This document shows positions 19,884-29,600 of a stretch of 64,000 nucleotides of DNA, piece by piece. Below the pieces are notes generated by a model, which made no database searches, had not been told where the DNA came from, and saw nothing but the letters and a program-made list of their open reading frames with translations. This DNA is from Botryococcus braunii (taxonomy: Eukaryota > Chlorophyta > Trebouxiophyceae). The stretch spans positions 95,225 to 159,224 of the forward strand of contig KV908525.1 in assembly GCA_002005505.1 (NCBI GenBank), in the 5' to 3' direction. Made by a program: the position numbers and the translations under genes. Numbering within the stretch: the stretch's first letter is position 1; each line of letters starts with the position of its first letter.

Positions 19884-22550
19884 ATGACAAAAAGGGGCAA
19901 AGAAAAGGAAAGTAGCAGTGAAACAGCAATGTCTCAACCTGGAGAAGTCAGTGGGGCCACTCCAGGGCAGTCTATGACCGGGACACAATCAGCCACTGCA
20001 GAACCAAAGGTGGAGATTGACAAGGCAGCCTACATCCCCAATACCTCTAATCCAAAGATGACTGTCATGCTTGATGATGGAGGGCGCAATTTTGAATTTT
20101 GGTATGAAAATTTGGAGGCGTGCGCAAACACCAAGGGGGTCAGAGCGGCTTTGGAGAGGCCAATGCCAGGGTCGGTGGAGAACTCAGCCATCAAGCAGTG
20201 GCTGATCCAGTCAGTTCCAGTCATCTGGCATTCTCAGATCTCATGCCACAAAGCAGCGTTCGACTTCATCGCGTGGGTGAAGAACAGTCACACTGGAGGG
20301 AGCAACCAAGACATCAACCTTGAGTGGTACAAGGAAATGGAGCAGGGCATCAAGACAGGGGAGACACTCAAGGTCTACCTCTACAGAATGATGGATCTGG
20401 CTACAAGTCTCAGAAACAACGCGTTCATCCTCTTGGACCACAATGTTGGGGAGCTGATGGTGAAGGGCCTCCCTCCTGTGCTGAGGCTCGAGTCCCTGGA
20501 GGTTATGGCAACCGACAAGCCGCCATTGGAGCTGATTCAAAGAATCCTGCGCGCCGCAGCCAGCCGTGGGTACAAGGACCCACCTGCAGAGGGAACACCT
20601 CAGGCCATGGCAGCTGCAGCAGTGGCTGGTCCCTCTGGGGGGGTAGCTGGAGCGTCATCAAGCGCTGGAGCTGCACCAGGAGTGGGAGCAGTACCGGGAG
20701 TTGGAGCAGCACTACCAGCAAACGAACAGCCTCCCGCTGGCCCCTCTGCAACTACTTTTGGTGGCAGGGGGCGTGGACCTGGCAGGGCAAGAAGGCCCAG
20801 AGAGGAGCTTACATGCCACTTCTGCAAGGCAAAGGGCCACTTCATGACTGACTGCGGACCGCTCAGGCAGCTGCAGGCTCTGCATCAAAACATGCAAGCG
20901 GCAAGCGTTGGGCCTGCAGCTTACTGGGGCCAGGGAGGCCCACAGTCGTCTCCTCAAGCCTGGTGGGACCATGGATCTGGCCGGGGTGGCCCGCCTTCAT
21001 CCGCTTCCAGCCCTGGACCTCCTTCAGCATATAACTATCCAACAAGTCAACACACGTTTCCGGGGTGGCATTTACCACCTCCACCCCCTCCTTCTGGTGA
21101 GGCGATGTTTATCTCTCTCAATGTGCTTGCCCCAACTTCGCATGGAGCTAGCAGCACATCTTGGTTAATAGATAGTGGTGCCTCTGTGCATATAGTCAAT
21201 GATCTCTCATTGCTCCATAATCCAGTTATGCATAGACAGCCTCTTCCTCTGCACTTGGCAACCTCAGACGCCAAGGGAGGAATCATTGCATCTGGGTCTG
21301 TATGCCTTGTGAATGCAAGGCACGAAGTATTCTGGCTGCACAATGTGCAGTGTGTTCCTTCTGCGCATACCAACCTCATTTCAGTCACTGGTGCAATTCA
21401 GGATGGAGCATCTTTCCTGACTGACACTGCAGGTGGTTACACAGCCATGAAGGGACCTGAAGGGTGGTGTGGAGATATCACCCGCGCACGAGGTCTGTTT
21501 TTTTTGGAGTTTGTTAGTCCTGTCAGAGGGCAGCAAGTTGGCTGCAGACATATTGATCACATGGCTGAGGCGTCTCATCTTAGGAAAGGACACGTGTGTA
21601 GCGAGAGATCTCTGTGGCATGCTAGGTTAGGTCATCCTGGTGCCAGCAGCATGCAGAGGTTCTCCAAGGAAGATCTGGTTACAGGAATCAATATCTCCCT
21701 TGCTCCCTGCTCTGAGTGCCCCAAGCACTGTGAATCGTGTATACAAGGGAAACACTCCAGACCTCCTTTCCCTGTATCTTCCAGGCCTGCACATCACCCA
21801 CTCGATAGAGTCCATGTGGATACTGTGGGTCCCATATCACCTCCTGCCATCACAGGTGAACGATATTGGGTCACTGTAGTGGATGAAAGTTCACACCAAG
21901 TTGCCTCCCTGCCTGTGAAGTCAAAGGATTGCATCCCAAAGGCTGTGATAGACCTGCTCCGCTTTTGGCAGACCCAACGAGGCACGGTTGTGAAGTGTGT
22001 GAGGACTGACAGGGGTTCAGAGTTCCTGAACCAGCAATTCAAAGAGTTTTGTGCTCAGCAGGGCACTAAGATGGAGTCCTCAGCGCCCTACACGCCTCAG
22101 CAGAATGGGGTGGCGGAGAGGATGAATAGGACCCTGAAGGAGCGAACAAGGACTCTGTTGGTCCATGCTGCAGCAGACCCCTCCCTTTGGAAGGAGGCGC
22201 TTGAGACAGCTACCCTCCTCTACAATGTGGGTCCTACTTCAGGCAGGTCCCTGACCCCCATGGAATTATTCTTTGGTGTCAAACCTGATGTGTCTGTGCT
22301 GCGCACGTTTGGCTGTGTAGCCCATGTGCACATTCCCAGTGGCCAAAGGTCTGTTTTTGGGCCCAAGACCACCCCTGGGATGTTTACTGGTTATTGTCCC
22401 CAGTCTAAAGCGTATCGTGTGTACGTGGGGAATGGAGTGTGGAAGGAGAGTAGGGACGTCAGCTTTATCGAGCACTTGAGGGGGGCTGAGAGAGTGGGTC
22501 TATCAAAGGTCCAGCCTGGGTCTGTCTATGATTCTAGGATATCACCCCCC
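19884..22550 (+). CDS. D gag-pol, first part: Gag, protease, integrase
   Basis: Starts at the ATG at 19884. Gag has a capsid (roughly residues 50-235), an Ala/Gly/Pro-rich linker and a CCHC knuckle CHFCKAKGHFMTDC at about residue 311. The protease is WLIDSGAS, with Asp at about residue 430. The integrase has the HHCC region (WHARLGHPGASSM, CESCIQGKHSRPPF) and the DDE core (VHVDTVGPI, RTDRGSEFLNQQF, YTPQQNGVAERMNR). After the chain passes SRDVSFIEHLRGAERVG the sense frame shifts. The open frame continues to 22826 but is out of phase there. The shift lies between about 22520 and 22634, probably at the C run 22546-22551, and is consistent with loss of one base. Confidence 0.95.
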
Positions 22551-25096
22551 TTGGCAGTGAGAATCTGGCAACGCCTCAAGCAATTCCCTCTGCTGCTCCA
22601 CCCACGTTCTGGGATGAGGAGGATGACCATGGAGTGGAGACGCTTTCCACTGGGGCTCCTGGGACCTCTGGACTTTGTGCTGGGGATCAGTCTGGAGACG
22701 GGACCACAGCAGCACATGACCAAGGAAACCCCACCAGCCTGGATCCTACTGTTGGGACCCCAGAACCATCTCAGCACTCGTGGTCGGTGCTTGAGCATAT
22801 GCAGAATCTGGCCAGGGGGGGTGTAGAAACTCAATCCCAGGTAGAAAAAATGCAGAAGGTACAAGAGGGGTTGCGAATGCAGGGGAAGTCACAAATTCCC
22901 CTTCCTCCAGGGACCACCCTTACAAGGGAGCAGCGTTATGTACAGCGCGTGGCTAGGAGAGAGCATTCTGACATCCCATTGCATGCCCCTGACCCAGGTC
23001 AGGCAATTGTGAGTGAGCCAAACATGGTTGGTCTCCCTGATATGCAGGGGCAGGTTGAGACAGTCGAGGCTATGTTCGGTGCAGATGTAAGAGATGAGAG
23101 CAGTGGGTTAGACATGCCAGCAGTAGGGGAAGCTGGTGCCCAATCCCAGTCACTGGCTAGTCATGCTTATGGTGTGCAGGCTGACATTGTAGGCGCAGCT
23201 CAGGCAAGTCTGGGTAGTGTGCCCAAGTGTGAGTCCAGGAGAGAGAGAGAGCTGCTGCTCCCCTCTGCATTGCGGAAGGTGCGAGAATGTAAGGGTGCTG
23301 CACATGAGTCCAGTAGTCAAGGAGAGAGAGAGAGACTTGAGAAGGAATCAGATAATCCCGGCAGTACTGCCCAGTCCCAGCATAAGGTACATAATGTACC
23401 TTATTCTGGCAACCAGGGAGAGAGAGAGAGAGAAGGGAGCAGCATCAGTAAGGCTGACAGCCCTGCTGCACCACAGCATAAGGTACAGAGTGTACCTTCT
23501 GTCACGTTGGGAAAAGTTCACGTGCCCTCAAACTTGAGGGAAGCCCAGCGCTCACCTCAGTGGGAGTTTTGGCAGCAGGCAATGCAAGAGGAGATGGAGT
23601 CTTTAGACACCCATGAGGTTATGCAGTATGTGGAAAGACCCCATGGGCAGAAAGTTATCCCTGTTCATTGGATTTTTTCTACAAAAAACGATGCACATGG
23701 GAATGTCACTCGGTTTAAAGCAAGATTGGTTGCCCAGGGTTGCAGACAGATTCCTGGTATAGATGTTGGTGAGGTTTTTGCACCTACCAGCAGCTATGGT
23801 GCTAGGAGAGCTGTGCTGGCAGTGGCTGCCACACAAAATCTTGAGATCCACCAAGTGGATATCAAGACAGCTTTTCTCAATGGGGAGTTGGAGGAAGAGG
23901 TCTATGTGACCCAACCACCAGGATTTGAGAATGGCAACACGAGAGTTGTGTGCAAGCTCAGGAAGGCACTCTACGGTCTTAAGCAAGCCCCACGGGCTTG
24001 GCACAAGACCTTGAGCGACAAGTTGAGCGTGATGGGGTATAGTGTGTGCAAGAGCGACGCTGGGGTATACATCAGGAGGGCCCCTGATGGTAATCTGTCG
24101 TTTATTCTTGTTTATGTCGATGATCTTCTCATAGTTGCCAGAGTGGTTGCAGAGATTGAGTGGGGGAAAGAGTTATTGAAGAAGGACTTCACCATCCATG
24201 ATTTGGGAGAGGTGAATGATTTCCTGGGGTGTCAGGTCCTACGCAATAGAGTTCAGGGCACTATTTCCATGAGTTGCACTCCCAAGATTGATGCTCTTGT
24301 GGAGAAGTTTGGCGTTGCTGATGATGGACGTGGGGTTGATACCCCCATGTCCAAGGACTTCGTGGCTAGCAGCAGACCCGAGTCCTCAGATGGTATGTCA
24401 CATGGGGCTGGTACCCCTCTGCCACCTGGTCATCGATACTGCGAGTTAATTGGATCGTTACTGTACATAGCCAATACGACCCGGCCTGACATTTCTCAGG
24501 CTGTTGGAGTGTTGTCAAGGTATAGAATGACACCCACTACCTCACACTGGAATGAGGCCATTCGAGTGCTGAAGTACTTGAGAGATACCAGAGAGTTAGC
24601 TCTTACTCTGGGTGGAAAGGGCCCTGAGCTAGAAGGCTATGTTGATGCCGACTATGCTGGGGACCTGGACCACAGGTATTCCACCACTGGCTATGTTCTA
24701 TCAGTCTATGGTAGTGCCGTGGTTTGGGGAAGCAAGAAGCAGAGCTCAGTTGCTACCTCAACTGTGCAAGCTGAGTTTATGGCAGCTGGCCATATTGTGA
24801 AGGAAGCCAACTGGCTAAGGGGCTTCTTGGAAGAGATAGGGGCTGCACCTTGGAGGGTCAAAATTTTCTGTGACAACCAAGGATGCATTTCTAATTTACG
24901 GAACCCCCTGTATTCCAAATTCACAAAGCACGTTGCAGTAAGCTTCCACTACGCTAGGGAAGCTATGGCACTTGGGCAGGTAGATATCCTCTATGTGGAA
25001 TCTGCACGCAATGTGGCTGACATTATGACCAAGCCACTTGCCAAGCCCGTGTTTGTTGGTCATCGTGATTCACTAGGTTTGAGAAGATACACTTAA
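22551..25096 (+). CDS. D gag-pol, second part: hinge, reverse transcriptase, RNase H
   Basis: Open frame continuing pol after the frameshift; the first ATG in this frame is at 22634. A hydrophilic hinge of about 290 residues contains GA-repeat-encoded Glu-Arg strings (GERERE) and two copies of a QHKV..VP motif. Copia RT follows: VIPVHWIFSTKNDAHGNVTR, FKARLVAQGCRQ, HQVDIKTAFLNGELEEEVYV, LRKALYGLKQAPRAWH and catalytic YVDD at 24113-24124. RNase H runs from about GYVDADYAGDLDHR through STVQAEFMAA to FCDNQGCI. Stop at 25094-25096. Confidence 0.95.
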
Positions 25097-25102
25097 AGCA
25101 TG

Positions 25103-25116
25103 CAGGCAAGGGGAAG
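25103..25116 (+). other. D polypurine tract
   Basis: caggcaaggggaag lies directly before the 3' LTR. Element C has the matching caaggggaag at 31881-31890, so the two families share this end signal. Confidence 0.85.
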
Positions 25117-25810
25117 TGTTGAGTTCTGAACATTATTATTGAATGCCTTGTGCTTTAAGTGATCTTCATGTGTGCACTATTAGGATATGGGTCCATTGAG
25201 AACATAAGGTACCTTGAGACACGGCAGATTCTGGACGTTTTCGAACATAAGGTACAATCCTATCTAGATCACACGTTTGTCGGATGAACTCTTAAGGCTG
25301 CCCCACCGGAGTGAATACCAACTGGTTGTGAAAGATGCTGGGCATCACCAGATGCTAGTCTTGTCCGACAGTTGTGTGTGGCACTCAGCAGACAGTCGTA
25401 CGGACTGTAGCTGGAGTAACTTCGTCTATTGACGACCTGTCTGCTTTGTACAGGTACGGTGCGGCAGTGTGTGTTGTATCATTGTTGCTATTGTGAGAGT
25501 GAACAAGCTTAGTGTACCCTGTAGTCACTCAAACAGATAAGGGACAGTGACTTCAGGGAGTATAGGCATGTACTTGAACGTAGCCGTCTAGAGCCTTATC
25601 TAGTGATTGCTTGATCGGTGCTTGTGTACAAGATAATGATGTAACGTAACTGGTTGTGAAAGATGCTGGGCATCACCAGATGCTAGTCTTGTCCGACAGT
25701 TGTGTGTGGCACTCAGCAGACAGTCGTACGGACTGTAGCTGGAGTAACTTCGTCTATTGACGACCTGTCTGCTTTGTACAGGGAAAGCCGATTGCCCATA
25801 ACCTTTCACA
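25117..25810 (+). repeat. D 3' LTR
   Basis: 694 bp, the same length as the 5' LTR and no difference found by eye. The 135-bp internal block lies at 25320-25454 and 25648-25782. Confidence 0.97.
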
Positions 25811-25815
25811 TAGTT

Positions 25816-26027
25816 CGAGTTGCCGAGTGACGAGAGAGAGCAATAAACATTGTAAGACTTGATTGGGACATCAAAAGCACTTCGGGTGTTTGCTACTTTA
25901 CTGTTGCCAGTCAAGTCTCCTCACTCACAGACGACACTGCTTGTTTCTCTACGCACAACAAGAGTGTCGCCGGGCTTAACACCCTCGTGCCGGGACATGC
26001 AGGGAACATTACGCCCAGAATTGTACA
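25816..26027 (+). repeat. C 5' LTR, second part (212 bp)
   Basis: Right-hand part of C's 5' LTR beyond element D. It carries the second copy of the 147-bp internal block (25857-26003) and ends ccagaattgtaca. Confidence 0.97.
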
Positions 26028-26040
26028 GGTTATGGGCCCA
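26028..26040 (+). other. C primer-binding site, half-tRNA iMet type
   Basis: ggttatgggccca immediately after the LTR, identical to that of D and complementary to the initiator tRNA-Met anticodon arm. Confidence 0.85.
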
Positions 26041-26085
26041 CCAAACTCTTGAGCTGGGCAACTGAAAGCATGTTCCGAGCCGACG

Positions 26086-26610
26086 ATGGGACGAACGAAG
26101 CAGAGCGGAAGGATGGCGACTGGCGGTAAAAGACCGTTTATTCCCCCACCTCCTTCACCACCGACATATGATAGCCTGAGGCGAGCTGGAGGAGATACTG
26201 GACCGAGAACACCAGAAGAACGAGCATTTATAGTGAAGGATTTTGTCAGCCGCGCGTACGGTCTGGGCAAACTCGAACAGCCTCTGTGGTTCAGACGACG
26301 ATTCTCTGTTTACCCAGCATACAAAGTAACTGCGTGGGAGTGTTCATTCATCAACGCGGACCCAGGCTTCGTCACGCGAGCATTATTTGAACGACATCTA
26401 CAACAGCTCGGAGGACCCAACAGACCCGAGTACTGGGAAGAAAGGGCAGCCTACACAGCAGTGGAGTGTGCTCTCGCTACTCTTGACGAGGACTTCCTAC
26501 TTTCCTTTCTGGGCAGCAGAAAGGGATTCAGCCCAGAGGAGTGGTGCACGGACACAGACGACGGAGACGACGACAGGGACGCGCAGCTGTCAGAACCTAA
26601 CGCAGACTGA
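26086..26610 (+). CDS. C leader ORF of unknown function
   Basis: A 174-codon ORF between the primer-binding site and gag-pol, ending 11 bases before the gag-pol ATG and in a different frame. It has a basic/Pro-rich start (KRPFIPPPPSPPTYD), a middle rich in aromatic and charged residues (WFRRRFSVYPAYKVTAWE) and an acidic tail (DTDDGDDDRDAQ). No known domain is recognised, and copia elements usually have no separate ORF here; D lacks it. Its composition looks like a real protein. It may be an accessory protein or an acquired host fragment. Confidence 0.6.
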   Translation: MGRTKQSGRMATGGKRPFIPPPPSPPTYDSLRRAGGDTGPRTPEERAFIVKDFVSRAYGLGKLEQPLWFRRRFSVYPAYKVTAWECSFINADPGFVTRALFERHLQQLGGPNRPEYWEERAAYTAVECALATLDEDFLLSFLGSRKGFSPEEWCTDTDDGDDDRDAQLSEPNAD

Positions 26611-26621
26611 GGGACGTCAGC

Positions 26622-29600
26622 ATGGCGAGAAAGAGATCCAAATCAAGGGAGCCATCCGAGGAGGAGCCCACAGCAGAGGAAGCATCTACATCGTCTCCCA
26701 CACGACAGCCGTGTACACCCAGCACATCAAAGGGCGAGGGAGATGTACTTCCCAAGGTCATTGCCACCCAAGTCAAAGTGCATATTAAACTGGATCGTCA
26801 TGGCACAAATTTTGTGGTATGGGACAATGCCTTCACTGCTGCCAATAGTGCCAAGGGTTCTTTTCCTGCCATTCAGTCAGCCATGCCTGGAACTATCCAT
26901 AATGCAGCTGCAATGCTTCTGTTGTACGAGTCAGTTCCAGAGGAATGGTTAGGGGAAGTGTCAAGTAAGCCGTCAGCATATGATGCATATCTGTTTATTT
27001 GCAAGAAATTTGTTGGTGGTTACAACACTCAAGCCAACGCAGACTGGCTGAAGGAAATGTCAAAAGGGATGAGGCGTGGAGAAACAATCTCTCAGTATGT
27101 GTCCAGGATGATAAACCTCAAAAGCTGCTTGAAACGCAACGGACATGACCTCCTGGATGGTCATGTGGCCTCCCAGATCGTGCAGGGACTGCCAGCAGCA
27201 GCTAATCCTCCTGGTCTACTGCCCACTGCAGTAGCTTACCCCTTGGATGAACTGGCAGCTCTCATTTCCACCACTGCAGAAGCTGCTGGCTACAACGATG
27301 ATGGAGAGCAGCCTGCCATGGTGATGCAAGCAATGCCTGCTCAAAGAGAGACTGCTCCTGCCTCTTCCTCTAGCGGGGCCAATCCCTCCAAACAGCCAGC
27401 AGACACAGAATCAAGGGGAGAAGTGAGAGGCACATGCAACTACTGCCACAGGAAAGGCCATTTCTGGAGAGACTGCCGCAAACGCCAAAGGGATGCAGAG
27501 ACACAACGCAATGTGGTGGCAGCAGTACAGCAACTTGCTGCCATGTGGCCCCAAGGTCAGTTTCCTGGTGCGCCTCAACCGCCTCCAAGCGTGCAGCATG
27601 CATTCCCAGGCACTGGAGCGTTCCCACTGCTGCACCCTCCTCCAGGACCACCTTCTCCTCCCTCAGAAGGTATGCCATACGTGGTGTCCTATAATGTGCT
27701 GGATGGCAGCAAACACCAGCAGTCCAAACAGTCGTGGCTTGTGGACAGTGGAGCGTCTGTACATCTTGTGAACAACGTGTCCCTGCTGCATGCCCCTACA
27801 GTACATGACCACCCTATTCCACTGCTGCTTGCTACATCTGATGCCACTGGGGGCATTGTTGCTACTGGGTCAGTGTGCCTCCTGTCCCCTCAGCATATTC
27901 CAGTGTGGCTGCATCATGTCCAGTGTGTTCCCTCAGCTACCACCAATATTCTCTCAGTATCTGCTGCTCTGCGTGATGGAATCCGGTTCAGTACAGATAG
28001 ACTGGGAGCATTCACTGCTGTCTCAGGACCGAGTGGTTGGCAGATGCCTGTGAAACCAGAGAATGGTCTTTATTATATTCACAACTGCCTCCCAGTAGTA
28101 CCAGTGAAGGTCCCTTATTCAGTGACAGCTGCCTTGAAGAAGAAATGCTCCAAAGGTCAAAGTCATGACTGTGCCAAGCGTTTCCTGTGGCACAGCAGAT
28201 TGGGACACCCAGGGGACCCCTGGATGAAACGCCTGAACAGTGAGCAACTGGTTATTGGCTTAGACACCTCGATGTCCCCCTGTGAAAATTGCCCTAAGTA
28301 CTGTGAAGCGTGCATTGAGGGGAAGCATGCACGTCCCCCATTTGGTGAAAGCTCTAGACCTGCTGAAAAACCCCTTGACAGAATCCACATTGACACTGTG
28401 GGTCCCATATCTCCAGCAGCCATTACTGGGGAACGTTTTTGGGTAACTGTAACTGATGAGGCATCTGGGTGGAAGGCAGTGCTGCCAGTGAAGTCAAAAG
28501 ATGTAATTGCAGCTGTTGTCAGAGACCTAATTCTGTATTGGCAAACTGAGAAGGAAACTACTGTGAAGTGCATCCGCAGCGACAGAGGGACAGAGTTCTT
28601 GAATGCCAAGTTCAAGGAATTCTGTGCATCCCAGGGCACTAAGCTGGAGACATCTGCCCCATATACCCCTCAGCAGAATGGAGTTGCTGAGAGAGCCAAC
28701 AGAACCCTCAAGGAGCGCACCAGGACCCTCCTCAATTTTGCTGCAGCAAGCCCTGTTATGTGGAAGGAAGCCCTGGAGACAGCCTGCACTCTCCTAAATA
28801 TGGGACCCAGCACAGGCAGGCCCCTCTCTCCCTGTGAAATGTTCATGGGATATAAGCCTGATGTATCCCTGCTGCGCACATGGGGATGCCTTGCATTTGT
28901 GCACGTTCCTAACCAGCAGAGGGGGACCTTTGCACCAAAGGCTGTGGCTGGGATGTTCACTGGTTACTCCCCAGTGTCAAAGGCATATCGTATCTATATG
29001 GGAGGGGGGATCTGGAGAGAGAGCAGAGATGTTCAATTTGTGGAACACATTCGGGGAGCTACTAGGGTGGGAATGGCTGTTCTCCCTGACCAGCCTCAGC
29101 AGTTTTCATACCCTGAAGACTTATCAGGGCAATTGCACAGCAGCAATCCAGTGGTGCCATTGTCACAGAGCAGTATGCAGAACCAGACTGTCAGCAGCCC
29201 ATGCTCCAGCAGTAGACCTGACAGCGCCTTCCCAGTACCCTCTGACCAGGCTGAAACTGAGCCTGATAGTCAGGGGAAGCCTTCCCAGGAGGAGGGCAGT
29301 CTCATTGTGTCTCCCGAAGCAAGCACGGGAGAGCAGCAGCCGGACCTGGATCAGTCCGAGGCTCTGGACACCATCCGACGACTGGCGCGAGGAAGCACAG
29401 ACAGCGGACAACATCATCAGACTTTAGAGCGAATACAGCAGTCACTGCGTAACCCGCACCCGGCTACTACCATCCTGCCTCCGGACGGACTGTCGCGGGC
29501 TCAACGCTATGAGCAACGAACTGCGGCTCGAGATATCCTGCTGGCACAGGATAAGGGAGAGAGCTGTGAGCGAGAGGGGAGGACTGAAGGTGACACAGAG

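Larger units (their letters stand above)
18800..25810 (+). mobile_element. Element D: Ty1/copia retrotransposon inserted in C's left LTR
   Basis: A 7011-bp plus-strand copia element, target duplication tagtt (18795-18799 and 25811-25815), with two 694-bp LTRs that look identical. It has a half-tRNA type primer-binding site, gag-pol with one frameshift between integrase and RT, and a polypurine tract. It is the youngest insertion in the window by nesting order. Confidence 0.97.

Noticed and set aside
22634..22826. C-terminal extension of the first D frame as real protein
   Set aside because: The overlapping second frame continues the pol hinge, while the first frame after about 22550 gives an unrelated string with no counterpart in C.
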